Made by a program: the position numbers and the translations under genes. Positions 1-7,244 of a stretch of 39,745 bases of DNA are shown here, piece after piece. The stretch's first letter is position 1, and every line of letters begins with the position of its first letter. Source of the DNA: Dehalococcoidales bacterium (GTDB lineage Bacteria > Chloroflexota > Dehalococcoidia > Dehalococcoidales > UBA3254); NCBI GenBank assembly GCA_016926695.1, contig JAFGOB010000153.1, positions 1 to 39,745 on the forward strand, given 5' to 3'. The notes beneath the pieces are model-generated. The model ran no database searches. It saw only the letters and a list, made by a program, of their open reading frames with translations, and was not told the DNA's origin.

Positions 1-2958
1 AGGAGCAACGCCGTCTTTAACCTCCAGGTTATCATTATAGGCAAATCCTACTTCACCGTCAGCTAAAGCAGTTGTTTTAATAGACGGCCCGTTAACAACT
101 GTTAGGCTCAGGTTTCTTGTAGCCATACCACCCAGACTATCGGTTATTTTTACGTACAGGGAACGTCTTGTCGGTCGTATATAGGTTATACCCGAAATGA
201 CACCTGTACTGGTGTTCAAGGTGAAACCTGATGGCAGTTGACTCGGTGAGATATACCAGGTATAGGGAGCCTTTCCTCCTGTTGCAGTCAGGGTTTGCAG
301 ATAGGGCAGGCCGGTTTCGGCATCGGATAGTGTGGATGTCGTAATTTCCGCTTTTCCCGTAGTGGTAATGGTGAGAATTTTTGAGGAAGTACCCCCCAGT
401 TTGCTGGTGACCTGGAACGTTATTTCCTGGCAATTCACGGATACAACCGGTCTTCCGCTGATTACTCCGGTTGACGGATTAAGTACCAGCCCTCTGGGTA
501 AAGATCCGGCAATTATAGACCATTTATAGGGAGTTGTTCCCCCGGAGGCTTCCAGAGTTTGATAATAGTTGATTGAGATCTGCCCTTCAGCCAGTGAAGA
601 AGTAATAATGGTAGGACCCGGCATAACCGTTAGTACGAGTTCTCTTACCGAACATCCTTCGACGCTATCGGTTACCTTAAGTAGTATCTCGTAGGTGCTG
701 TTAGACGTTATTGTTCCTGAAATTACCCCATTGTTGGCATTCAGCGCCAGACCTGGCGGCAGGCTGCCTGATTCTATTGTCCAGGTATAAGGTCCGACCC
801 CTCCTCTGGCGGTTAAAACCTGGTAATACTCGGCCCCCAGTTCGCCATCAGGCAGTGACGGCGTGATAATGGTTGGTGGAGCTTGGATGGTTATGGTCAG
901 TCTTTTTGTAGCTTGCCCGCCTAGACTGTCCAGCAGTCCGAAAGTGATAGCTGTGGCGGGGGTTACCTCGGTGGGTGTGCCTGAAATAAATCCGTTTTGA
1001 GAATTGAAAGTAAGCCCTTCCGGAAGAGTGCCTGACTCAATTGACCAGATGAAAGGAGCTACACCACCTGAAACACCCAGAATTGCCATGTACGGGGCAC
1101 CGACTTCCTTGACCGGTAAAATGGTTGTGGTGATTCTGGGTCCTGCCATGATTGTTAAAGTTATGGTCTTGGTAACCGAGGTACCTGCTGTATCTGTTGC
1201 CTGGAAGCAGATAAATGTTGAGGTTTTGGCTGTGGTAGGAGTTCCTGATATCACACCGGTAGCGGCATTCAGGTATAATCCTGACGGTAACGATCCTGTC
1301 ACAATTGACCATCTGGCAGGCTGCTCTCCTCCGGCACTAGTCATTTGATAGTTGTATCTCATCCCCACCTCTCCGGTAGGTAAAGGTGAATTGGTGGTAA
1401 TCACAAGATCATCGGGAATATTGAGCGCCAGCTCTTTAGTGTTGAAAGCTCCTTTGGAATCTGTAACCATGAAAGTCACTTCCTGTGAAGAGGCATTGAC
1501 GGTTGGAATTCCGGAGATGGTTCCTGTGGAAGCATTCAGGAATAAACCTGATGGAAGGGTTCCTGAAATGATTTCCCACGTGTAAGGCGGTAAGCCCCCG
1601 TTTGCAATCAGTCTTTGTGTATAAGGAGTACCGAGTTCTCCATCGGGCAGTGCAGCATTAATAATTTCAACGGCGGCCAGTGCTGTAATTTCCATGTTTT
1701 TAGTCGAAATATTACCGTCGTTATCAATGACCTGGACAATTATGTGGCACGAGTCATCCGAAGATGTAGGTGTTCCTGAAATGATCCCCGTGGAAGCATC
1801 CAGCGAAAGACCATTCGGTAATAATCCGTCTATAATGGACCACTGATAGGGTAAAACTCCTCCCCAGGCTTCAAGTTCTGTCTGATAAAAAAGACCTACT
1901 TCTGCCTTGGGTAAGGGAGAAGTGGAAATAATGCTGCACAGAGAATTAATCTGACATTCGGTATCGATCCATGTAACATCAGAAAATTCATTGCCGTCTG
2001 GATCAAAAAGCTTATTCTTGAATTCAGAAATATTTGAAAGACTAAGGGGAGTGGATTGTCCCTGTGAACCTGATACATGGAAATGAAGGTCGACCAGGTG
2101 GCCCTCGCCTGAAACGCCGGATTTCTCAGGTAGATTTGAGATTATCCTCACTGTGCCCGGACTTCCTATGGGATAGTAAACCCACATTTCGGGATCAATG
2201 ATTGACACATCGATCTGGCCGGGTGTTACTCCTTCCGCTCCTCCTTCTTCACCAATAATATTGATTACATCCGGATCATAGCTGACCTCAAATTGAAAAG
2301 CCTGTAAATTAACGACCTGGCTTATAATTATTCTGGCGGCAAATTCACCTCCGGCTTGAAGGTTGGCCGGGGAATCGATACTGACGGTAATAGGAGGATA
2401 AGGTATTTCCACGTTGCCGCGAAGGGTATAGTTTACGGGAATATCTACATTCAGTCTGTTTTTAAGCGATGCTTTCACCGGGGTTATACTACATGTGTCA
2501 TTATAAGTACCTACAGCTTTAAAATGAATATTAGCTAAATACCCGCTTCCGCTGCCTCCCAAATACCTGGCCAAACTCCCCGAAATGGTCGCTCTACCCT
2601 GTGTACCGGCAGTGGTATACCACCATTCGATAGGGTAATCGGTAATATCTTCGGGGTTTGTTGAAGTATCGGTCAACCGCCCCCCTGTGATTGCGTTGCC
2701 GCCTTCATTTCCTTCAATCCGTATGACGGTGGGATCGTATGTGATATCAAACTGGTAGGAATTAAGTTGGCTGACATCGTTGATGTCTACTGAAACCCAG
2801 AATTCTTCGTCTATCCCTACCCTGGAATGAGAGGGTGAAATGCTGATTACAACCGTGGCTTCATCCGCTGAGGCTGGAACTGAACCGGGAAGCAGGGTTG
2901 ATAGTAACGCTAAAAACAATCCCAGGCAAATTATTGGACGTATTTTGATTTTCCCCAC
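1..2958 (-). CDS. Secreted protein with two cohesin-like domains and Ig-like repeats (partial, runs off the left edge)
   Basis: The minus strand is open for 986 codons from a GTG at 2958 to base 1. GGAGGG lies 8 bases upstream of the GTG. Residues 1-31 form a signal peptide (MGKIKIRP, a hydrophobic core, then a cut after PASA). Two cohesin-like beta-sandwiches follow at about residues 34-185 and 188-325; both contain a pattern like QLNSYQFDITYDP and QAFQFEVSYDPDV. From about residue 335 there are seven complete putative-Ig (He_PIG-type) repeats of about 90 residues and an eighth cut by the edge. Each has the signature LP-G-L-LN-TG-ISGTP and an ITT-LP-GE-G-Y start. Cohesins bind dockerins or Ca-binding partners; Ig repeats usually make an extended surface stalk. 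The C-terminal anchor is not in the window. An extracellular adhesin or scaffold role is inferred. The same stretch also holds short ORFs in other frames that are shadows. Confidence 0.85.
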   Translation of the reverse strand, partial: MGKIKIRPIICLGLFLALLSTLLPGSVPASADEATVVISISPSHSRVGIDEEFWVSVDINDVSQLNSYQFDITYDPTVIRIEGNEGGNAITGGRLTDTSTNPEDITDYPIEWWYTTAGTQGRATISGSLARYLGGSGSGYLANIHFKAVGTYNDTCSITPVKASLKNRLNVDIPVNYTLRGNVEIPYPPITVSIDSPANLQAGGEFAARIIISQVVNLQAFQFEVSYDPDVINIIGEEGGAEGVTPGQIDVSIIDPEMWVYYPIGSPGTVRIISNLPEKSGVSGEGHLVDLHFHVSGSQGQSTPLSLSNISEFKNKLFDPDGNEFSDVTWIDTECQINSLCSIISTSPLPKAEVGLFYQTELEAWGGVLPYQWSIIDGLLPNGLSLDASTGIISGTPTSSDDSCHIIVQVIDNDGNISTKNMEITALAAVEIINAALPDGELGTPYTQRLIANGGLPPYTWEIISGTLPSGLFLNASTGTISGIPTVNASSQEVTFMVTDSKGAFNTKELALNIPDDLVITTNSPLPTGEVGMRYNYQMTSAGGEQPARWSIVTGSLPSGLYLNAATGVISGTPTTAKTSTFICFQATDTAGTSVTKTITLTIMAGPRITTTILPVKEVGAPYMAILGVSGGVAPFIWSIESGTLPEGLTFNSQNGFISGTPTEVTPATAITFGLLDSLGGQATKRLTITIQAPPTIITPSLPDGELGAEYYQVLTARGGVGPYTWTIESGSLPPGLALNANNGVISGTITSNSTYEILLKVTDSVEGCSVRELVLTVMPGPTIITSSLAEGQISINYYQTLEASGGTTPYKWSIIAGSLPRGLVLNPSTGVISGRPVVSVNCQEITFQVTSKLGGTSSKILTITTTGKAEITTSTLSDAETGLPYLQTLTATGGKAPYTWYISPSQLPSGFTLNTSTGVISGITYIRPTRRSLYVKITDSLGGMATRNLSLTVVNGPSIKTTALADGEVGFAYNDNLEVKDGVAP

Positions 2959-3382
2959 CAAAAATACCCTCCAATCTGATTTTAATAATAAGACTATGAT
3001 GCCAGAAAAGAATATGATAACATACTTCATGCTGTTTAACCACCTATAGTCTGCAACCTATAAAGTCTGTAATCTTGCAAGCATGCGGTCTGCATGCCGG
3101 GTTTTTATTTTGGAATTTCCGGTTGAGTGAGTAATGTGTACGTGAATACTCCAAAAGTTATGGTATGAACGCAGCCTGATTATATACATTAATCGGTATT
3201 TTTAACATTTTCCGTAATCAGGTTATCTGTGATCACGTATGTGGCTGAATGATACAAACTCGACGTTTGCCGGATAGATAACATGATCGCTTATCGTTTG
3301 TAAAAAAGAGATATTTACAGTATGTATGCTCTGGTCTGACATGTAACCCGCTGCGGGAGTGCCATGGTTAAAATAATGGCGA
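2959..3382. other. Intergenic region between two minus-strand genes
   Basis: No convincing gene is present. It holds the ribosome site of the cohesin protein (GGAGGG at 2967-2972) and presumably its promoter, which I could not place with confidence. It also holds a GCATGC-loop-GCATGC inverted repeat listed separately. The sequence is AT-rich compared with the genes to the right. Confidence 0.5.
3081..3107 (+). other. GCATGC inverted repeat followed by a T-rich run
   Basis: GCATGC at 3081-3086 and 3092-3097 are separated by GGTCT, and a T-rich stretch follows from 3101. This has the form of a small terminator on the plus strand. No plus-strand gene lies to its left, so it may instead be a protein-binding palindrome upstream of the cohesin-protein gene. 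Confidence 0.3.
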
Positions 3383-4093
3383 TTAGCCGAAAGGATTTGG
3401 TTTTGTACTCACAAGACCTGATTGGGCAGCGATGAGTGCAGCATGGGTTCTTCCATGTACCTGTAATTTATCAATTACATTACGGATGTGTTTCTTGGTG
3501 GTATCCAGGGTGATACTGAGCGATTCAGCAATTTGTTTATTGGAAAACCCGTTTCCCAGGAGCCTGAGTACCTCCACTTCCCTCTCGGTAAGGTGAGCCC
3601 CCTCTGTAGTCCGTTCAGCCTGCGATTTCCTGCCATTTTTCAGCAGGTCATCAATAGCCGCTTTTAACAATTTAACGTTGATTTGTGTACCACCCTCCAG
3701 TACACTCCAGATACTTTCAGTTAATGTTTCCTGTGTCATGTCCTTGAGAAAGATATAGCCACTCGCACCGGCATGTATCGCATCAATAATATAGGAATCG
3801 TTGCTATTCTCCGTTAGTGCCAGAATAGCTATTTCCGGGTATGCATCCTTGATAAGCTTGATGACAGCTACTCCGTCATAAGTACTGGTCCTGGTCTCGG
3901 TTAAAACGACATTGATCGGGGATCCCTCCCGGTGAGATTGTCTGATGCGTAAAAGGGCCTGCTGTCCATCCAGTATATTTTCAGTCAGTTTGATTTTAGG
4001 GTCTTGAGTAAGAAATTTTTTCAATCCCTCGCGGATAACAGGACAGAAACCAACAAGCATTACATTTAAAGAGTTCGCCCGCTCTTTCTTCAT
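3383..4093 (-). CDS. NarL/FixJ-family response regulator with degenerate receiver domain
   Basis: This 236-residue protein has a receiver domain (about residues 9-130) and a C-terminal LuxR-type HTH (about 168-212; LTEREVEVLRLL, SNKQIAESL, TTKKHIRN). The receiver lacks the usual phosphorylation site. The position of the acceptor aspartate (normally at the end of beta-3, before the MDG turn) is Glu66 in VVLTETR, and the acidic pair at the end of beta-1 is replaced by GFC at 15-17. Thr94 and Lys117 of the conserved switch remain. It is therefore probably phosphorylation-independent, or constitutively in the active form because Glu mimics phospho-Asp; this is an inference from the family. It is transcribed divergently from the gas-vesicle operon 371 bases away, so control of that operon is plausible. 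No partner histidine kinase is in the window. Confidence 0.88.
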   Translation of the reverse strand: MKKERANSLNVMLVGFCPVIREGLKKFLTQDPKIKLTENILDGQQALLRIRQSHREGSPINVVLTETRTSTYDGVAVIKLIKDAYPEIAILALTENSNDSYIIDAIHAGASGYIFLKDMTQETLTESIWSVLEGGTQINVKLLKAAIDDLLKNGRKSQAERTTEGAHLTEREVEVLRLLGNGFSNKQIAESLSITLDTTKKHIRNVIDKLQVHGRTHAALIAAQSGLVSTKPNPFG

Positions 4094-4178
4094 AGCAATC
4101 CGTCAATTAGTACTCATATATCGTATATGCAATAAAGTGTACTGTAAAATGGTACTTATGATTACCCTCTATTAGATT

Positions 4179-4207
4179 ATTATATCAAAAAAAATTAATA
4201 CCGTCAG
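4179..4207 (-). promoter_or_regulatory. Candidate promoter of the degenerate response regulator
   Basis: Read on the minus strand, CTGACG (4207-4202), a 17-base spacer, then TGA-TATAAT (TATAAT at 4184-4179, extended -10). It would give a leader of about 80 bases to the ATG at 4093. Confidence 0.5.
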
Positions 4208-4222
4208 TAACCCTTTAGGGGT

Positions 4223-4251
4223 TTGTGAATGGTTTAGACATTGTGCATAAT
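4223..4251 (+). promoter_or_regulatory. Candidate promoter of the HTH-gvpA operon
   Basis: TTGTGA (4223-4228), a 17-base spacer and CATAAT (4246-4251). It points into the gas-vesicle operon with a leader of about 200 bases before the HTH gene. A second, weaker possibility is TTGACT at 4421-4426 with TAGCTA at 4444-4449. Only 21 bases separate the HTH gene from gvpA, so gvpA is most simply read from this region or from inside the HTH gene. Confidence 0.4.
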
Positions 4252-4274
4252 AATTAAACCAAGTTAATCAAACC
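4231..4274. promoter_or_regulatory. Repeated GGTTT/AAACC boxes around the promoter (possible operator)
   Basis: GGTTTA (4231-4236) lies in the promoter spacer and its inverse TAAACC (4255-4260) lies just past the -10; a further AAACC (4270-4274) follows 14 bases later in direct orientation. A second small inverted repeat, CCCTT-GATA-AAGGG, is at 4309-4322. These could bind the divergent LuxR-type regulator or the small HTH protein; this is inference. Confidence 0.35.
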
Positions 4275-4464
4275 AGACATATGAGTAATAATTGGTTATT
4301 GGGTCTATCCCTTGATAAAGGGTCGATATGCCTGCTGCTGGGGAAAAAGTGATATCGGTAATATTCAGTGTATAGTAATTTGTTGTATCTTCCTGCGGGC
4401 CTGTGATCGATCTGTAACATTGACTATTCATAATCAGACCAAATAGCTAGAACAAGTGTATTAA

Positions 4465-4689
4465 ATGAAACAAAATATACAAACAAAAGAAAAACACATT
4501 ACCGTCAAAGATATCGCCGAATATTGTATGGTGAGTGGTATTACAGTACGCAGGTGGATCAAAGACGGCAAGCTGTCCGCTATGAAATTACCCAGTGGTC
4601 ACTATCGCATTTCCGTTGCCGGTTTCAGAGAATTCCTTGAGAGGTATGACATGCCGATCAATGGAGAACTCTTTGAGTCCGAAAAATAA
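4465..4689 (+). CDS. Small MerR/excisionase-type HTH DNA-binding protein
   Basis: A 74-residue protein with a winged HTH typical of the excisionase/BldC-like MerR group: ITVKDIAEYCMVSGITVRRW (helix-turn-helix), then IKDGKLSAMKLPSGHYRIS (wing, about residues 33-51) and a short C-terminal helix. It has no sensor domain. The ATG at 4465 has a poor ribosome site, and the upstream in-frame sequence is closed by a stop, so no longer form exists. It ends 21 bases before gvpA and is the first gene of the operon. This suggests either a transcription factor for gas-vesicle genes or, by family, an excisionase-like architectural protein; no integrase is nearby, so the first is more likely. Confidence 0.85.
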   Translation: MKQNIQTKEKHITVKDIAEYCMVSGITVRRWIKDGKLSAMKLPSGHYRISVAGFREFLERYDMPINGELFESEK

Positions 4690-4710
4690 TGAGAAAGGAG
4701 GTGAATTAGA

Positions 4711-4923
4711 ATGGCAGTAACTACATCTATGGCGTCTTCCGGTCTGGCAGAGGTACTCGATCGTATTCTGGATAAAGGATTGGTTATCGATGCCTGGGTC
4801 AAGGTTTCCGTTCTCGGGTTGGAACTCCTTACTGTTGAAGCCCGGGTAGTCGTTGCCGGCGTAGAGACTTATTTGAAGTATGCCGAAGCCATCGGTCTGA
4901 CAGCCACAGCCGCTACGGCTTAA
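4711..4923 (+). CDS. gvpA: Gas vesicle major structural protein GvpA
   Basis: A 70-residue protein, the normal length for GvpA, which polymerises into the ribs of the gas-vesicle wall. The core is visible: [18 protein letters not shown] (helix 1 and first strand), [19 protein letters not shown] (second strand and turn), then [13 protein letters not shown] (helix 2). The short C-terminal tail is Ala/Thr-rich. A near-perfect ribosome site (AGGAGGTG, 8 bases before ATG) implies very strong translation, as expected for the wall protein. It is the least decorated of the three GvpA-fold proteins in this locus. A hairpin lies just downstream, and the accessory genes follow on the same strand. Confidence 0.96.
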   Translation: MAVTTSMASSGLAEVLDRILDKGLVIDAWVKVSVLGLELLTVEARVVVAGVETYLKYAEAIGLTATAATA

Positions 4924-4942
4924 GACCAATAGGAGGGATTTT

Positions 4943-4979
4943 GCCGAGGCGCCCTCATATAGAGCGAGTGTGCCTTGCC
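4943..4979 (+). terminator. Long hairpin directly after gvpA (attenuator or mRNA-stability element)
   Basis: Bases 4943-4956 pair with 4966-4979: 12 of 14 positions pair (three as G-T) around a 9-base loop, starting 20 bases after the gvpA stop. No T run follows immediately (the nearest is near 5011), so it is not a classical terminator. Placed between gvpA and the accessory genes, it could protect the gvpA transcript or reduce read-through, giving more wall protein than assembly factors. The rest of the 154-base gap is AT-rich with no gene. Confidence 0.45.
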
Positions 4980-5077
4980 AAATGTCCTTCTGAATATCAA
5001 TGTTCCGTTTTTACATTAACTAGATTTTTATTTCCAAGTGGCTTCTTTTTCTTAAAAAGATTAACGGGGAAAACAAT

Positions 5078-5749
5078 ATGAAGGATTTGGTTTTGGATCT
5101 CATCAACTCCTACGAAGAGAGAGTTGTTATGGTTGAAAGTCTTATTGAGAATGCTTACGAGGCCGCTTCAGACTCTGATAAAGAATTATCCCGGTTCTAC
5201 GATGACACTCAAAAACTAAGAGATGATCTTCGCGAGATACTTGTAAAAAACTGCTCGCTAAGAAGAAAAGACTTCGATGCTTATACGGCTGTATTTTTCA
5301 GCAGTATAGAGAAAAAGAAGAACGAGATTGAAAATGAACGTAAGCTGGTCAGGGAAATACTTAAAGCATATCTCAATAGACAAAAGGATCTGGTTATTGA
5401 ATTAAAAACACAACTGGAGAAATTCAGTTCTGAAGGTTCTAACAAGAGCAGCCTTGAGATGCTGTTATCCAACATGAAGAACACTCAAAAGGAAGAAGGC
5501 GAACAGACCTTTTCTTTGCTCAGGGACATACAATTACGTTTGAAAATATTTCGCCTGGAACTGGCGGATTTAAATAGTAATTTGCAAAGGATACTGGAGA
5601 GAGGGGAGTTATTAAAACTGGAGGACTTGAGGCAGTTTCAATCAGCCATGGCCCAGGAACGCAGGAAAGCAGAAAGGAAAGAGAGAAAGGAAGATGTGGA
5701 GAGGATGCTTGCGGAATTTAATCGTAAACGACAGGAAATAACTAATTAG
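5078..5749 (+). CDS. Uncharacterised helical protein in the gas-vesicle operon
   Basis: A 223-residue, highly charged, almost entirely helical protein with no signal peptide or membrane segment; I do not recognise a named family. Residues 1-120 and 140-220 look like coiled coil. LREIL at 51-55 and VREIL at 91-95 are 40 residues apart, the same spacing as the repeats of the next gene. The C-terminal FNRKR resembles the F-x-x-x-R motif that begins those repeats. It may therefore be a diverged relative of its neighbour. It sits between gvpA and gvpN, where other clusters carry gvpC or gvpP/Q/R-type genes. A role on the vesicle surface or in assembly is inferred from position only. The ribosome site is weak (GGGGAA). 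Confidence 0.75.
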   Translation: MKDLVLDLINSYEERVVMVESLIENAYEAASDSDKELSRFYDDTQKLRDDLREILVKNCSLRRKDFDAYTAVFFSSIEKKKNEIENERKLVREILKAYLNRQKDLVIELKTQLEKFSSEGSNKSSLEMLLSNMKNTQKEEGEQTFSLLRDIQLRLKIFRLELADLNSNLQRILERGELLKLEDLRQFQSAMAQERRKAERKERKEDVERMLAEFNRKRQEITN

Positions 5750-5798
5750 TGAACTATTGCTGGTGCGGTATTTTGGAAATTAAACGAAGGAGTGAAAA

Positions 5799-6788
5799 AT
5801 GGGAATATCTAAAAGTATGAAGGATTTAACTAAGGATATCCAGGAATCATCGAAGAAAAGAACAGAAGATATTGCCAGGATAAAAGATGAGACGAATGTT
5901 TTACGGCAGGAGGCTGTAGAAAAGGTTAAGAGTTTTTCAATATCACGTGATGTAAACGATCGCAAGCTCAGGCAGGATCTGGAGCAGAATAAGACCGACA
6001 GAAGAAAGGATGTAAAGCGGAGTCGCAAAGAAGCTCAGGGTATGACGCGGGGTTTTCATGATTCACGTTTAAAGGGTGAAAAGATACTGCGAAAAGATCT
6101 GCTTCGGGGAACTGTACAGTTGGCCCAAAATGAAAAGAAGCGTAAAGAGGAAGTGGTGGAAATACTGGATACCTTTCATCGTGACCGTCTGGAGTCCATA
6201 CAGGAATTGAAAAAAGATCTGGCGGAAGGTCAGGCCAGAATAAAACGCGCCGTCGGAGAGATACTGGCTGATACCAGGACGCTAATCAATGACTTTCAAT
6301 CCTCACGTCAAACCATGGGAAGTGAGTTGAAAAATGAATTAGCCAGGGTTAGAGAGGCAAAAATAACCGAAGTTGAGAACATGCGTGACAGTATTCGAAA
6401 GACCATGGCAGAGGTGCAGACTGATTTGAAAGAGGCCTCCAATATCTGGAAAGAGATGGATGCGGCTGTCAAACAAAAGACGCGGCATAAAGAGCCTGCG
6501 TCTGAGGTTACAGCCGAGGTACCGGCGGAGGCGCCGGCGGAAGCATCGTCACAAACAGCATCGGAGATTTCCACAGAGGTCCCGGCTGAAATGCAGGTTG
6601 AGAGTATTTCCAACCTGGAAGAGAAATGCCTTTCAGTAATTGCTCAGCACCCTGAGGGGATTTCACTGGCTGACGTAGCCAGGGAACTTGGCGTAGTCAC
6701 TATTGTTCTGGGTAAGGCCGCCAAGGTTTTACTGGAAGAGGGTAAGGTACGAAGAGAAGAGAGAAATTATTTTCCGGTGATGATATAG
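5799..6788 (+). CDS. GvpC-like repeat protein with C-terminal winged helix (candidate)
   Basis: A 329-residue cytoplasmic protein. Residues 41-200 are four repeats of exactly 40 residues: the pentapeptides FSISR, FHDSR, FHRDR and FQSSR end at residues 50, 90, 130 and 170, and QDL, KDL, KDL and NEL end at 61, 101, 141 and 181. Residues 1-40 may be a decayed extra unit (LRQEA matches SRKEA at the same phase). A Pro/Glu/Ala-rich linker (about 231-268) leads to a winged-helix domain (274-329; GISLADVARELG, then VLLEEGKVRRE). GvpC of cyanobacteria and haloarchaea is likewise built from amphipathic helical repeats of 33-40 residues and lies just after gvpA and before gvpN. I infer a GvpC-like role, clamping the GvpA ribs; the winged helix is unusual for that. 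The ribosome site AAGGAG is good. Confidence 0.8.
   Translation: MGISKSMKDLTKDIQESSKKRTEDIARIKDETNVLRQEAVEKVKSFSISRDVNDRKLRQDLEQNKTDRRKDVKRSRKEAQGMTRGFHDSRLKGEKILRKDLLRGTVQLAQNEKKRKEEVVEILDTFHRDRLESIQELKKDLAEGQARIKRAVGEILADTRTLINDFQSSRQTMGSELKNELARVREAKITEVENMRDSIRKTMAEVQTDLKEASNIWKEMDAAVKQKTRHKEPASEVTAEVPAEAPAEASSQTASEISTEVPAEMQVESISNLEEKCLSVIAQHPEGISLADVARELGVVTIVLGKAAKVLLEEGKVRREERNYFPVMI
5919..6398 (+). repeat. Four tandem 120-base (40-codon) repeats inside the GvpC-like gene
   Basis: Four in-phase units, codons 41-80, 81-120, 121-160 and 161-200. They are recognisable in protein (F-x-x-x-R, then L-x-[KQR]-[DN]-[DE]-L) but largely diverged in DNA, so they are old and held by selection rather than a recent expansion. 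Confidence 0.8.
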
Positions 6789-6797
6789 GGAGCTCAA

Positions 6798-7208
6798 ATG
6801 GAAAGCGAAGCACTGAGAAACATCAGAACAATGCGCCATGTCAAGACCAGCCTGGAGGTTGCCAGACGGCAAAGGATAAGAACAACAAACTCTTTGTTTA
6901 AATCTCCGGAAGAGGCCCGCCGGTTGGAAGCTACCGGTTTGAATGATGGTATAACAGCGCACATACTGGCCGCTGAAAGGGCCAGAGCGGCTAAGTTTGA
7001 CGCTTCGGTGGCAAGATCACGAGGAAAACTGCTAGGGTCCAGGGAGAAGATGGCCAGACTCATCAACCGCAACAGGGCACTTACCGAACTGCGTCATCAG
7101 ATCCAGCGGGAGCGCGACAACAAGAAGTCGGCAGTATCAGGCGTACCCGTGCCTGATAAACCAAAACCAGTGTACGAGGAGCTTCATCAGATAGAATTAA
7201 AATACTAG
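6798..7208 (+). CDS. Uncharacterised basic helical protein in the gas-vesicle operon
   Basis: A 136-residue, Arg/Lys-rich, predicted helical protein with a short Pro-rich segment near the C-terminus (VPVPDKPKP). No family is recognised. It begins 9 bases after the GvpC-like gene with GGGAG as the ribosome site and ends 36 bases before gvpN, so it belongs to the operon. Its basic character could suit binding to the acidic vesicle proteins or nucleic acid; this is speculation. In other clusters this slot holds small poorly conserved gvp genes. Confidence 0.75.
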   Translation: MESEALRNIRTMRHVKTSLEVARRQRIRTTNSLFKSPEEARRLEATGLNDGITAHILAAERARAAKFDASVARSRGKLLGSREKMARLINRNRALTELRHQIQRERDNKKSAVSGVPVPDKPKPVYEELHQIELKY

Positions 7209-7244
7209 GATTTTGTATCTTTTATACAGGAATGGAGAGTCATT

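Noticed and set aside
1004..1585. Plus-strand ORFs of 77-114 codons
   Set aside because: They lie opposite the Ig-repeat gene and their translations are unlike any protein; the minus-strand frame is open throughout.
3221..3235. GTGATCAC palindrome resembling a CRP/FNR half-site
   Set aside because: A single short palindrome in AT-rich intergenic DNA with no promoter placed next to it.
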